From Bifidobacterium sp. ESL0763 (lineage in GTDB: Bacteria > Actinomycetota > Actinomycetes > Actinomycetales > Bifidobacteriaceae): 64,000 nucleotides of DNA. The notes beneath the pieces were generated by a model, which saw only the letters and a list, made by a program, of their open reading frames with translations, was not told the DNA's origin and made no database searches. Positions 26,951 to 38,296 of the stretch are shown piece after piece. Location: assembly GCF_029433395.1 (NCBI RefSeq), contig NZ_JAQTHW010000002.1, forward strand, positions 62,001-126,000, given 5' to 3'. The number at the start of each line of letters is the position of its first letter. Position 1 is the stretch's first letter. The translations under genes were made by a program, and so were the position numbers.

Positions 26951-27301
26951 ATGGAGAATAGAAGGACAGAAGAGGAACAAGCGGAAATTCAGGCTTGGGC
27001 TGAGGATCTTAATCGTAAGGTCGAGAATGGCGAGCTTAAACCCATACCTGGAACCAGAGTGCACCGTGGCGAGGACGCACCGGCATTGACGGACGATGAT
27101 TTATTGGCTATTTTCGAGGGACGACCTCGCCAGGAAGAGCATCAGCCTGCAAAGAAGACGTGGAGAGTTCGCACCACGCAGAAACTCGATGCGTGGGCCG
27201 CTGCAGGCGCCCATGAGGAGCATCTGAACACTTCTGCTTTGATTCGTAAGGCGGTAGCCGAGTATCTGACGTTGCACCATCTTTCCGCGCAACCTGCCTG
27301 A
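26951..27301 (+). CDS. Ribbon-helix-helix-type antitoxin
   Basis: A 116-residue acidic protein. The N-terminal part (AWAEDLNRKVENGELKPIPG) is a toxin-binding-like segment; the C-terminal 50 residues fit a ribbon-helix-helix DNA-binding domain (strand KKTWRVRTTQ, then LDAWAAAGAHEEH and SALIRKAVAEYLTLH). This arrangement is common for partners of the ARKHG toxins in actinobacteria. ATG at 26951 was preferred over 26945 because AAGGAG is then 7 bases away. It probably represses its own operon. Confidence 0.7.
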   Translation: MENRRTEEEQAEIQAWAEDLNRKVENGELKPIPGTRVHRGEDAPALTDDDLLAIFEGRPRQEEHQPAKKTWRVRTTQKLDAWAAAGAHEEHLNTSALIRKAVAEYLTLHHLSAQPA

Positions 27302-27425
27302 TGTCTACATGGTCTTTTTGGCTGATTGCTCAGAATGAATATAAACGCGGAAAAGTTTGGGCTGAGGTCAATGGTCTATGCGCATATGCAACCACTCATC
27401 AGATTTTCTTCAGCTAGCTTTTGAA

Positions 27426-27633
27426 TCAGGCAAACAGCACTATCTGTAATAACGCCAACAGCAGTCCGAGCTCCATGAACACCACGGCCGTGCGACGCAC
27501 GAGGTGTTTCGTCTCCTGCTTCCACCCGCCAAAACTAATGCCAGGTACAACGTGAACGCGGCGAAAAGCCACCAGAAGCCACACAGCAGGCTCACCAGCC
27601 CACCAGCAACCACCACCTCACAAGCCCTCTCAT
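27426..27633 (-). pseudogene. Small membrane protein gene broken by frameshifts
   Basis: Three frames in succession give credible pieces: AAGGAGG then ATG at 27633 reading MRGLVRWWLLVGW before a stop; next a hydrophobic stretch LVSLLCGFWWLFAAFTLYLA in a second frame; then WKQETKHLVRRTAVVFMELG and LLLALLQIVLF in a third, ending at 27426. Joined, they would give a protein of about 65-70 residues with two membrane helices. Either the gene has decayed or the sequence has errors. It lies divergent to the next gene. Confidence 0.45.
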
Positions 27634-27720
27634 CGACGACCTCCTTCACGAAATGCCGACCTTGGCCGTAAACTTGGAATCGCCAGACAAACAGGCAAAC
27701 AGCCAAGGAAGGCAAAAATA

Positions 27721-28368
27721 ATGGCAATAGACTGGATAGCAATAGGCGCTCTAGTGGTATCCCTTGCGTCGTTCGCCCGAACAATCCGACGGCGGCCAGA
27801 AGCCTCGTGGTCGTTCACTCGTGTCGACATCGAGGAATATGAGCTTGCTGGACTAATGCCGGCAATTAAGGAAGCCAGTGGCATCGCTGGAATGCAATAT
27901 ATGCAACTGACCAACGACGGAGACGGCGACGCCTTCGACGTGCGGGCGTTCGGGCATAACTGCATCGTGTACGAAGCCGAATGGGAAAAGCGGCCGGACG
28001 GACGGTGGACCAACAAAGAAGTGACTATGTACCCAGCCATGCCCAGCAACGGCGAAACCGCAAACCTGATAATCCTGCCACCCGAGGGACACGACGAAAT
28101 ACCATGCGACGCGGAAGTCTGCATACACTGGAAGAGGTCACCCACCCGGCTGCGCCGTTGTGGATACACGCATACTCCGATCGCCGGTGACGAGGACTGG
28201 TGGAACGACAAAGACTGGCAGATTCGGCACCGAGTTGCTGAGCGTCTCAAATTAGTGGTGGAGCATCGAAGGTTCCACCACAACCCAAAGGACGCGGAGA
28301 CGACCCCGAACCAACCTATCTCAATGCCGAATCTCACTCCGACTCCTGACGCTCAAGCTCGGAATTGA
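27721..28368 (+). CDS. Hypothetical membrane-anchored protein
   Basis: A 215-residue protein not recognised. One N-terminal hydrophobic segment (DWIAIGALVVSLASFAR) is followed by a mostly beta, charged domain with SWSFTRVDIEEYEL, MQYMQLTNDGDGDAFDVRA and HWKRSP, then a polar tail. AAGGAAGG upstream supports the start. It is part of the AT-richer island and overlaps the convergent gene at 28334-28609 by 35 bases at its 3' end. The layout of an anchor plus a cytosolic or external sensing domain is seen in many defence and phage genes but is not diagnostic. Confidence 0.55.
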   Translation: MAIDWIAIGALVVSLASFARTIRRRPEASWSFTRVDIEEYELAGLMPAIKEASGIAGMQYMQLTNDGDGDAFDVRAFGHNCIVYEAEWEKRPDGRWTNKEVTMYPAMPSNGETANLIILPPEGHDEIPCDAEVCIHWKRSPTRLRRCGYTHTPIAGDEDWWNDKDWQIRHRVAERLKLVVEHRRFHHNPKDAETTPNQPISMPNLTPTPDAQARN

Positions 28369-28609
28369 CCGCATCCTTCAACATCGTCGCCGAGGAACGT
28401 GTCATCATTTTCGGATAAAGATAGACCGCCTTTGCGTTCTTGATGATCACTTCGTCGTTTTCCTTAGAGAAGCCTTTCGCAGACACCACAACGACCTTGC
28501 CGGAGCAATCCACCGTCTTCGGCGAAATGGTGGGGTCGTCGTCGGACCAGAGATTGTCGTCATGTTCGGTAGCAACACCATTGAGACTCTTATATTGTCC
28601 GATGATCAT
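28334..28609 (-). CDS. Hypothetical protein downstream of a repressor gene
   Basis: A 91-residue protein not recognised (MIIGQYKSLNGVATEHDDN..., with KVVVVSAKGFSKENDEVIIK in the middle). Its ATG overlaps the stop of the upstream helix-turn-helix gene in ATGA, so the two form one unit. The pairing of a small regulator with a short partner is what a TA or immunity module would look like, but no toxin fold is evident. Confidence 0.5.
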   Translation of the reverse strand: MIIGQYKSLNGVATEHDDNLWSDDDPTISPKTVDCSGKVVVVSAKGFSKENDEVIIKNAKAVYLYPKMMTRSSATMLKDAVNSELERQESE

Positions 28610-28845
28610 TGCGCCACCTCCATTGGTTCGCGGCCGAGCAAAGCGTCAGTGGAGACGTTGAACAAATCGGTCATAGTTGATAGTTCATCCGCCGAAAAGC
28701 GAATCTTTCCGGTGAGCTTGTTGGACAGAGTCGCAAGAGCAATCTTTAAAGCGGCGGCTAAATCTTGCTGCCGTAATCCGTGAAAGGCCAGTTGACTTTT
28801 CACTATCCGCTTTATCGTTTGTCTATTACGAATTGCACTCGTCAT
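28606..28845 (-). CDS. Cro/CI-like helix-turn-helix repressor
   Basis: A 79-residue regulator with an XRE helix-turn-helix: LRQQDLAAALKIALATLSNK, then LTGKIRFSADELSTMTDLFNVSTDALL. It resembles the product of the divergent gene at 28932 in the same positions (KDLAKAIGIAGATLSQKFSG, ...FLNVKPEALV). The start at 28845 was chosen because TATAAAT lies just upstream and no ribosome site is present; an extended frame to 28911 has none either. Three copies of AATTCGTA in the shared promoter region are likely operators. Confidence 0.6.
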   Translation of the reverse strand: MTSAIRNRQTIKRIVKSQLAFHGLRQQDLAAALKIALATLSNKLTGKIRFSADELSTMTDLFNVSTDALLGREPMEVAQ

Positions 28846-28934
28846 AAACGTATTTATAACATGATAATTCGTAATAAGCAAATCTATATGTCGATTTGCG
28901 TTGAAAATCATAATATACTAAATTAATTCGTATG
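28825..28934. promoter_or_regulatory. Divergent promoter region with repeated AATTCGTAAT sites
   Basis: AATTCGTAAT occurs exactly at 28866-28875 and, on the - strand, at 28825-28834; AATTCGTATG at 28925-28934 is a third, variant copy that covers the start codon of the rightward gene. The outer sites overlap the beginnings of the two repressor genes, as in a Cro/CI switch. TATACT (28914-28919) may be the -10 box for the rightward gene. Confidence 0.5.
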
Positions 28935-29216
28935 AGTACAGCAACGTTAGAATCTGTAGTAGAAGCTAAGACGAAACACATGTCATTGCAAGATAAAGTT
29001 ACCTTTAACCTAAGGTTACTTTTGATGTTGCGTGACCGTACGCAGAAAGATTTGGCTAAAGCTATCGGTATAGCTGGAGCAACTTTGTCTCAAAAGTTCA
29101 GTGGACGCACGCGTTGGAATCTTGATGATATAGAAAAAGCCTCCGATTTCCTTAATGTGAAACCGGAGGCATTGGTAGCGGGGTCAGGATTTGAACCTGA
29201 GACCTCTGGGTTATGA
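28932..29216 (+). CDS. Cro/CI-like helix-turn-helix protein whose 3' end runs into tRNA-fMet
   Basis: A 94-residue XRE-type protein: KVTFNLRLLLMLRDRTQKDL, AKAIGIAGATLSQKFSGRTR, WNLDDIEKASDFLNVKPEAL. The last residues (VAGSGFEPETSGL) are translated from the reverse strand of the tRNA gene at 29173-29249. A host gene would not normally end inside a tRNA; this is what an integrated element leaves when it recombines into the tRNA 3' end. No Shine-Dalgarno sequence is seen before the ATG. Confidence 0.6.
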   Translation: MSTATLESVVEAKTKHMSLQDKVTFNLRLLLMLRDRTQKDLAKAIGIAGATLSQKFSGRTRWNLDDIEKASDFLNVKPEALVAGSGFEPETSGL

Positions 29217-29249
29217 GCCCAGCGAGCTACCGAACTGCTCCACCCCGCG
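29173..29249 (-). tRNA. tRNA-Met (CAT), initiator type
   Basis: On the - strand a 77-base cloverleaf: CGCGGGG start, D-arm GGAGCAGTTCGGTAGCTC, anticodon stem GGGCTCATAACCC with CAT, T-arm AGGTTCAAATCC and an encoded CCA end. The unpaired first base (C1 opposite U72) and the three G-C pairs of the anticodon stem point to initiator tRNA. The 3' end coincides with the end of the accessory island. Confidence 0.93.
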
Positions 29250-29549
29250 ACGGCTGCTTCAAACAGCAATAAACTACATTACGAGAAACACGGAGAATGT
29301 CAAACCGCGGCGCGTTTTCAGCTCTGAGACGAGCGATTCGCCTATAACCGACCAATTATGAGTCGGCTGGCCTAATAATCGGCTGGCTCAGCAAACGGTT
29401 GGCTCGGCAACCGGGTGATTGTCGGGACAAGCATCGGCAGTCAATCGTTCCCTGCATCGGGGTATCGGGTATCGAAGATATCGAATCGGCCATCTTCCCT
29501 CGTGGAAATTCATATTCATAAAGGGCGAGGGCAAGAGGATAATGGAGAC
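29250..29549 (+). other. Intergenic region between tRNA-fMet and metA
   Basis: About 300 bases holding the tRNA promoter (read leftward) and the metA leader. 29355-29430 contains three loosely repeated GGCTGGC/GGTTGGC units (ATCGGCTGGCTCAGCAA, ACGGTTGGCTCGGCAA). I looked for a SAM riboswitch and saw no convincing one. Confidence 0.4.
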
Positions 29550-30584
29550 ATGCCTATCAGGATTCCCAGCGGCCTGCCCGCGCGTGCCATACTCGACTCG
29601 GAGCGCATCTTCGCCCTCGAGCGGCCCGACGCCGAAGAGCAGCAGATCCGCCCGCTGCGTTTGGTGATTCTCAACCTCATGCCCAAGAAGATCGAGACCG
29701 AGACCCAGCTGCTACGCCTGATCTCGAAGTCGCCGCTGCAGGTCGAGATCGACTTCATGAAGACCTCCACCCACGAGTCCACCCACGTCAGCGCCGACCA
29801 CCTGCTGAAGTTCTACGAGAACCTGGACGCCTTCGCCGACAACTATTACGACGGCCTCGTGGTCACCGGCGCGCCCGTGGAGCAGATGGACTTCGAGCAG
29901 GTGGACTATTGGGACGAGCTCACCTCGATCCTCGACTGGGCGCAGTCGCACGTCTTCTCCACGATGTACCTGTGCTGGGGCGCGATGGCCGGGCTCCACT
30001 ACCATTACGGGGTGCGCAAGGTCGACTACGAACGCAAGGTCTTCGGTGTCTTCCCGCAGTTCCTCCAGGACGAATACTGCTTCATCACCAACGGCTTTGA
30101 CGAGGTCTGCCTGCAGCCCCACTCCCGGCTGGCCGGCATCGACGAGGGCGACGTGGCCGCCAACCCCGACCTGCAGGTGCTCACCTTGGGCCCCGAGTCC
30201 GGCCCCGGGCTCATCGCCTCGCGCGATTTCTCGGAGGTCTTCGCGCTCGGTCACTGGGAATACGGCAAATACACCCTGCGTGAGGAATACGAGCGCGACA
30301 TGGCCAAGGGCCTGGATAACGTGCCCTTCCCCAGGAACTATTTCCCGCACGACGACCCGGGCCTCGAGCCGGTCTTCTCGTGGCGCGCGCACGCGAACCT
30401 CCTGTGGCGCAATTGGCTCAACTGGGTCTACCAGACCACGCCCTACGACCTCGCCGAGGTGCCGCACCTGCGCGCTAGGAAACTGCTGGGCACCGACCGC
30501 GCCATCCGTCACGAGCCGGGGGCGCCGAGGAAGGACGGCTTCAGGCCGCTGGAGCATGACGGGTACGGCCTGATTCGGCACTGA
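29550..30584 (+). CDS. metA: Homoserine O-acyltransferase MetA, acetyl-CoA type by residue 111
   Basis: A 344-residue enzyme acylating homoserine in methionine synthesis. It is collinear with E. coli MetA: nucleophile Cys142 (MYLCWGAMAG), His235 and Glu237 (GHWEYGKYT). Residue 111 is Glu (TGAPVEQMDFE), whereas succinyl-CoA-using E. coli MetA has Gly there; Glu111 is known from Bacillus-type enzymes that use acetyl-CoA. So the product is probably O-acetylhomoserine despite the usual HTS annotation. The start at 29550 gives the canonical MPIRIPSGLPA; GGAG is close upstream. Confidence 0.93.
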   Translation: MPIRIPSGLPARAILDSERIFALERPDAEEQQIRPLRLVILNLMPKKIETETQLLRLISKSPLQVEIDFMKTSTHESTHVSADHLLKFYENLDAFADNYYDGLVVTGAPVEQMDFEQVDYWDELTSILDWAQSHVFSTMYLCWGAMAGLHYHYGVRKVDYERKVFGVFPQFLQDEYCFITNGFDEVCLQPHSRLAGIDEGDVAANPDLQVLTLGPESGPGLIASRDFSEVFALGHWEYGKYTLREEYERDMAKGLDNVPFPRNYFPHDDPGLEPVFSWRAHANLLWRNWLNWVYQTTPYDLAEVPHLRARKLLGTDRAIRHEPGAPRKDGFRPLEHDGYGLIRH

Positions 30585-31235
30585 ACGCACCTAGTAAAGA
30601 TGAGTGCGCTCAGCGCGCGATGTGCGCCGTCGCCTCCGTCCTGGGATTGAAGAAACCCGAGACAGTGAAGATCTTGGATGGGCCAGGGCAATCGTTTCGA
30701 AAGCCGATCGACAGCCCGACGCGTACGTTTCGTGCCCTGAGCGCCGTCACCGCGTTCGCTCGCGGCCCAATTCGGCCGTCTCGGCTGTGATTCAGCTCCT
30801 ATGTTCGGCCCCTTTTTGGGCTGTTTCCGACTCGTATTCACGGTGCGGCCGCCGAATCAACACCGAACAGGCATCCCCGTCCGTTTTCGGCTCCGAGACC
30901 CGTCAACCGGCAACTAGACAACCGATTTCAATGTGCCGCAATTGAAGCCGGCAGTAAGGCTTACGGGGGGGTGCGGCAAACAAGAAACGCCGAGGAAACC
31001 GCCGACTTCGAGGGGCTGTCGCGCTGGCCCCAGCGCAACGGCGTACAATCATCTCTCGGTTCTCTTCAGGCCATGCCACACAGGGGATGAGCGGATGTTC
31101 GCGCCGGGTTTCCGCCCGGAGGCGGTCCGGGGGACGTCGCATCGCGCCAAGCAAGCGACGCCTGCCGAGACGTCAGACCATTATCTCCGACGTATGGCTT
31201 AGACTGGTAAGCCTGTAGTGAGTCAGGAGGCGCAC
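30585..31235 (+). other. 650-base gap before the atp operon
   Basis: No supported gene. A perfect palindrome GCGCTGGCCCCAGCGC lies at 31021-31036, followed by TACAAT at 31044-31049, a candidate -10 box for the atp operon that would give a leader of about 180 bases. A run of seven G occurs near 30965. The rest shows nothing recognisable. Confidence 0.4.
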
Positions 31236-32048
31236 ATGATGGAAACGGTTGGCACGAGTATGCTGCTGGCGGCCGGGGCAGGTCCCGAGCTGCCGACCGT
31301 CAATGACTTCCTGCCCCCCGAGATCCTCTTCCAGGGCACGCCTTTCGCCATCAACCGCATCATTCTCATCAGGTTGGTCGCCACGGTCGTGCTGCTGCTG
31401 GTCCTGGGCATCACCGCCGCACGCGCCAAGCTCATCCCCGGCCGCTGGCAGGGTCTGATCGAGTACGGCATCGACTTCGTGCGCAACAACGTCGTCTACG
31501 AGACGATGGGCGAGCTGCGTGGCCGCCGCTACGTGCCGATGATCGCCACGCTTTTCTTCACGATCTTCATCTTCAATCTCTTCGGCATCATCCCCGGCGC
31601 GAACATGGCCGCGACGGCCACGGTCACCATGCCGCTGGTCTTCGCCATCTGGGTGCTGGTCCAGTACTGGATCGCCGCCTGCCGCGAGAAGGGCTTCTTC
31701 CGCTACATCCGCGACGAGTGCTTCACCCCGGGCGTGCCGTGGCCCATCTACATCCTGCTGGCGCCGATCCAGCTCATCGAGCTGCTGATCATCCGTCCGG
31801 CCTCGCTGACCATCCGACTCTTCGCCAACATGATCTCCGGCCACTTGGTGCTGGCCACCTGCTTGGCGTTCGCGCAGTACTGGATGGTCGAGGCGGCCAA
31901 CAAGTTCGTCGGCATCCCGGTGGGCGGCATCTGGTTCCTCGGCGGCTTCGTGATGACCCTGTTCGAGGCGTTCATCGCCTTCCTGCAGGCCTACGTCTTC
32001 GCGATCCTCGCCACCGTCTACATCAACCTGAGCTATCCGGATGAGTGA
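31236..32048 (+). CDS. atpB: F1Fo ATP synthase subunit a
   Basis: A 270-residue membrane subunit forming the proton half-channels. The conserved Arg helix LTIRLFANMISGHLVLATCL (near residue 190-205) and the last helices with AYVFAILATVYINLSYP are present. AGGAGG 5 bases before the ATG at 31236 fixes the start (31239 is also possible; a GTG at 31218 is too close to be used). First gene of atpBEFHAGDC. Confidence 0.95.
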   Translation: MMETVGTSMLLAAGAGPELPTVNDFLPPEILFQGTPFAINRIILIRLVATVVLLLVLGITAARAKLIPGRWQGLIEYGIDFVRNNVVYETMGELRGRRYVPMIATLFFTIFIFNLFGIIPGANMAATATVTMPLVFAIWVLVQYWIAACREKGFFRYIRDECFTPGVPWPIYILLAPIQLIELLIIRPASLTIRLFANMISGHLVLATCLAFAQYWMVEAANKFVGIPVGGIWFLGGFVMTLFEAFIAFLQAYVFAILATVYINLSYPDE

Positions 32049-32122
32049 GGCGAAAGCCACGGCCCGAGTCGGCAAGCAACCAAACAAACAAACAGATTTT
32101 TAACGTGAATCCATCCCGTTAG

Positions 32123-32362
<240 letters not shown>

Positions 32363-32414
32363 TCCATAGGCTCGGCAGAACCATAACGGCAACAAAACGT
32401 GAAAGGAGGACTTC

Positions 32415-32945
32415 ATGATGACACTTGCGGACGGCGGCATTGACCTGTTCATTCCCAAGGTCTACGACATTGTGTGGTCCCTGATCATTCTCGTTATCGT
32501 CGCGCTGTTCTTCTACAAGTTCTTCATGCCCAAGTTCAATGCGATCTTCGATGAGCGTGCCGAGAAGATCGAAGGCAACATCTCCAAGGCCAAGCAGGCC
32601 AAGGACGATGCGGACAAGGCCAAGAAGAAATACGAGGACCAGCTCAACCAGGCCCGTGTGGACGCGTCGAAGATCACCGACGACGCGCGCACCGAGGCCA
32701 CGAAGATCATCTCCGAGGCGCACACCCGCGCCGATTCGGAGGCCGCGCAGATCGCCGCCAACGCGCAGCGTTCCATCGCCTCGCAGCAACAGCAGGCCAT
32801 GGTGAGCCTCAAGGGGCAGGTGGGCACTCTGGCCACCGCCCTAGCCGGCAAGATCCTCGGCGCCAAGCTGCAGGACGGCGATGTGCAGCAGGGCATGCTC
32901 GACCAGATGATCGACGGGCTCGACAAGACGAGCGAGAAGAAGTGA
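32415..32945 (+). CDS. atpF: F1Fo ATP synthase subunit b
   Basis: A 176-residue peripheral stalk protein: one N-terminal membrane helix (DIVWSLIILVIVALFFYKFF) followed by the long charged coiled coil with many Ala and Lys/Glu (KAKQAKDDADKAKKKYEDQL). AAAGGAGG lies 6 bases before the ATG. Ordinary length. Confidence 0.95.
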   Translation: MMTLADGGIDLFIPKVYDIVWSLIILVIVALFFYKFFMPKFNAIFDERAEKIEGNISKAKQAKDDADKAKKKYEDQLNQARVDASKITDDARTEATKIISEAHTRADSEAAQIAANAQRSIASQQQQAMVSLKGQVGTLATALAGKILGAKLQDGDVQQGMLDQMIDGLDKTSEKK

Positions 32946-33005
32946 CGCCACAGGAGGGCAACCGGCTGTGAGCTGCAAACGGATTGAATGGAAGTGAGGT
33001 GAACA

Positions 33006-33833
33006 ATGCGAGGAGAGGCATCACTGAGCGCCGATCGCGAGTCTCGTGACTCGCTGGCACCCAGGCTCAAGGGCGCAGGCGCCGACACCTGGCGTATCGG
33101 GGAGGACCTGTTTGTGGTCACGAACCTCCTTGATCACGATGTGCAGGTGGAGCGTTCGCTGACCGATCCATCCAGGCCGTCGGCCGACAAGGTGGCCCTG
33201 GTCAAGGCCATCGTCGGCTCGCAGGCCCATCCGATCACCGTTGAGATTCTCTCGGACCTGGTCTCCCGCAAGTGGAGCAAGGTGGGCGACATCGCCAACG
33301 CCACCGAGGATTTCGCCGTGGACGCGATGATGTACTACGCGGATTCCACCGACGCCACGCTCGAGGTCTCCACCCAGCTGGCGCAGATCCACTCGGCGTT
33401 GCTGGAGATGTCCGTGCTGCGCTCGGAGCTTTCCGACGGGTACGCCTCCGCCCAGGCCCGTGTCGACCTGCTGCGCAAGGCCCTGGCAGGGACCGAGCTC
33501 AACAAGGTGACGATGCGTCTGACGGAGCACGCCGCGGCCAATCCCCGCAGGCGCCGCTTCCTGCAGACCGTGCAGTGGCTCATCGGCAAGTTCTCGCGTC
33601 ACATGGGCCAGTCGATGGTCACCGTGACCACGGCCACGCCGCTCAACGAGGCCCAGACGCAGAAGCTCGCCAGCCACTTCGGCAAGCAGGTGGGCCGTCC
33701 GGTCCACATCAACTCCGTGGTCGACGCCTCGGTGCTTGGCGGCATGCGCGTGCAGATCGGCGACGACGTCACCGACAACACCGTCGCGGCCCAGCTCGAG
33801 CAGCTTCACCGCAGCGTGCGGGAGCACGTGTGA
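33006..33833 (+). CDS. atpH: F1Fo ATP synthase subunit delta
   Basis: A 275-residue delta subunit linking the b stalk to the top of F1. The C-terminal segment with VTVTTATPLNEAQTQKLASH and the final GGMRVQIGDDVTDNTVAAQL LEQL-like end are the family signature. It is longer than the roughly 180-residue E. coli protein because of an extended N-terminal helical domain, as usual in high-GC Gram-positives. GAAGTGAGG lies upstream of the ATG. Confidence 0.93.
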   Translation: MRGEASLSADRESRDSLAPRLKGAGADTWRIGEDLFVVTNLLDHDVQVERSLTDPSRPSADKVALVKAIVGSQAHPITVEILSDLVSRKWSKVGDIANATEDFAVDAMMYYADSTDATLEVSTQLAQIHSALLEMSVLRSELSDGYASAQARVDLLRKALAGTELNKVTMRLTEHAAANPRRRRFLQTVQWLIGKFSRHMGQSMVTVTTATPLNEAQTQKLASHFGKQVGRPVHINSVVDASVLGGMRVQIGDDVTDNTVAAQLEQLHRSVREHV

Positions 33834-33898
33834 GGCGGCGCGGCAGGCGTGACGAAAACAAGACTTACCAGTCAATCAATAATCAATAAGGAGTGATC

Positions 33899-35530
33899 AT
33901 GGCAGAACTTACCATTGATCCCACCGCGGTACGGAAGGCCCTCGACGACTTCGTCGAGTCCTACCAGCCCAGTGACACACCCACCCAGGAGGTGGGCTAT
34001 GTCGCGACGGCCGGTGATGGCATCGCACACGTGACGGGACTGCCTGGTTGCATGGCCAACGAGCTGCTGACGTTTGAGGACGGCACCCTCGGCCTGGCCT
34101 TCAACCTTGATCCCCGCGAGATCGGCGTGGTGATCCTCGGCGACTTCGCAGGAGTCGAGGAAGGCCAGGAAGTACGGCGCACCGGCGAGGTGCTCTCCGT
34201 GCCCGTGGGCGACGGCTATCTCGGACGCACGGTGGACCCGCTGGGCAAGCCGATCGACGGCCTGGGCGAGATCAAGAGCGAGGGTCGCAGGATCCTCGAG
34301 GCGCAGGCGCCCGACGTGATGCACCGCCAGCCCGTCGTCGAGCCGCTGTCGACCGGCCTCAAGGCCATCGACGCGATGACGCCGATCGGCCGTGGTCAGC
34401 GCCAGCTCATCATCGGCGACCGCCAGACGGGCAAGACCGCCATCGCGATCGACGCCATCCTCAACCAGAAGAGCAACTGGGAGAGCGGCGACCCGAAGAA
34501 ACAGGTGCGCTGCATCTACGTCGCCGTGGGCCAGAAGGGTTCCACCATCGCCTCCGTGCGCCAGAGCCTCGAGGAGGCCGGCGCCATGGAGTACACCACG
34601 ATCGTGGCTTCCCCGGCGTCCGATTCCGCGGGCTTCAAGTACATCGCCCCCTACACCGGCTCGGCCATCGGCCAGCACTGGATGTATCACGGCAAGCACG
34701 TCCTCATCGTCTTCGACGACCTGTCGAAGCAGGCCGAGGCCTACCGTTCGATCTCCCTGCTGCTGCGTCGCCCGCCGGGGCGTGAGGCCTACCCGGGAGA
34801 CGTGTTCTACCTGCACTCCCGTCTGCTCGAACGCTGCGCCAAGCTCTCCGACGACCTTGGCGGCGGCTCGATGACCGGTCTGCCGATCGTGGAGACGAAG
34901 GCGAACGACGTGTCCGCCTACATCCCGACGAACGTCATCTCGATCACCGACGGCCAGATCTTCCTGCAGTCCGACCTCTTCAACGCCAACCAGCGCCCCG
35001 CAGTGGACGTCGGCATCTCGGTCTCCCGCGTCGGTGGCGCGGCCCAGACCAAGGCCTTGAAGAAGGTCTCCGGCACGCTCAAGATCTCCCTGGCCCAGTA
35101 CCGCTCGCTGCAGTCCTTCGCGATGTTCGCCTCCGATCTGGACGCGGCCTCGAAGGCACAGCTGACGCGCGGCGCCAGGCTCACCGAGCTGTTGAAGCAG
35201 CCGCAGTTCTCCCCGTATTCGATGGAGCAGGAGGTTGTCTCCGTGTGGGCCGGCACCCATGGCAAGCTCGACGATCTCGAGATCGTCGACGTGCTGCCCT
35301 TCGAGAAGGGCCTGCTGGACTACGTCGACCACAACACCGATATCCTCAAGACCATCCGCGAGAGCGGCAACTTCACCGACGAGACCGAACAGGCGTTGGA
35401 GAAGGCGGTCGAGGCGTTCCGTGCCACCTATGTCACCAAGGCGGGCAAGCCGCTGGTGGGCAAGGACGACGACGCGGAGTTCACCCCGGCGAAGGTCGAG
35501 CAGGAAAAGATCGTGGCGGGAGATAAGTGA
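33899..35530 (+). CDS. atpA: F1Fo ATP synthase subunit alpha
   Basis: A 543-residue non-catalytic F1 nucleotide-binding subunit. Walker A is [15 protein letters not shown] (near residue 175), followed by [12 protein letters not shown], the Arg-finger region ([15 protein letters not shown]) and the helical C-terminus. The C-terminal tail is about 25 residues longer than in E. coli, which is common in actinobacteria. The start at 33899 has AAGGAG 7 bases upstream; a GTG at 33893 is too close. Confidence 0.97.
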   Translation: MAELTIDPTAVRKALDDFVESYQPSDTPTQEVGYVATAGDGIAHVTGLPGCMANELLTFEDGTLGLAFNLDPREIGVVILGDFAGVEEGQEVRRTGEVLSVPVGDGYLGRTVDPLGKPIDGLGEIKSEGRRILEAQAPDVMHRQPVVEPLSTGLKAIDAMTPIGRGQRQLIIGDRQTGKTAIAIDAILNQKSNWESGDPKKQVRCIYVAVGQKGSTIASVRQSLEEAGAMEYTTIVASPASDSAGFKYIAPYTGSAIGQHWMYHGKHVLIVFDDLSKQAEAYRSISLLLRRPPGREAYPGDVFYLHSRLLERCAKLSDDLGGGSMTGLPIVETKANDVSAYIPTNVISITDGQIFLQSDLFNANQRPAVDVGISVSRVGGAAQTKALKKVSGTLKISLAQYRSLQSFAMFASDLDAASKAQLTRGARLTELLKQPQFSPYSMEQEVVSVWAGTHGKLDDLEIVDVLPFEKGLLDYVDHNTDILKTIRESGNFTDETEQALEKAVEAFRATYVTKAGKPLVGKDDDAEFTPAKVEQEKIVAGDK

Positions 35531-35533
35531 CGC

Positions 35534-37985
<2,452 letters not shown>

Positions 37986-37986
<1 letters not shown>

Positions 37987-38276
37987 TGGCAGGGTCACAG
38001 TCTTCCATGCAGGTGAACATCGTCGCCGCTGACCGCCCCCTGTGGAGCGGCGCGGCCAGGTCCGTCACCATCCCCGCGAGCGAGGGTGGCATGGGGATTC
38101 TGCCCGACCACGAGCCGATTCTCACGGTCATCAAGTCCGGCACGGTCTCCGCGGTCGACACCGAGGGGAAGCGTCACTCGTTCGATGTCTCCGATGGGTT
38201 TATCTCGTTTGACTCCAACAGGCTCACCGTCGCGGTCCAACGCGGCGAGGAGCCCAAGGCGGGCGCGGCCGAATAG
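37986..38276 (+). CDS. atpC: F1Fo ATP synthase subunit epsilon
   Basis: A 96-residue epsilon subunit containing only the N-terminal beta-sandwich (VNIVAADRPLWSGAARSVTI, GMGILPDHEPILTVIKSGTV). The C-terminal two-helix inhibitory domain of E. coli epsilon is missing, as in several actinobacteria, so epsilon-type inhibition of ATP hydrolysis is probably reduced or different. The start overlaps the atpD stop; an internal ATG at 38007 is an alternative. Confidence 0.93.
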
Positions 38277-38296
38277 CGCGCCGCCGTTCCTTTCAA

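Noticed and set aside
29173..29216. Protein tail VAGSGFEPETSGL as a functional motif
   Set aside because: It is the translation of antisense tRNA sequence, a common artefact, kept only as evidence of an integration junction.
26530..29250. Intact prophage
   Set aside because: No integrase, terminase, capsid or lysis genes; only regulators and hypotheticals next to tRNA.
29250..29549. SAM riboswitch before metA
   Set aside because: No conserved SAM-I or SAM-II core could be recognised by eye; a covariance search would settle it.
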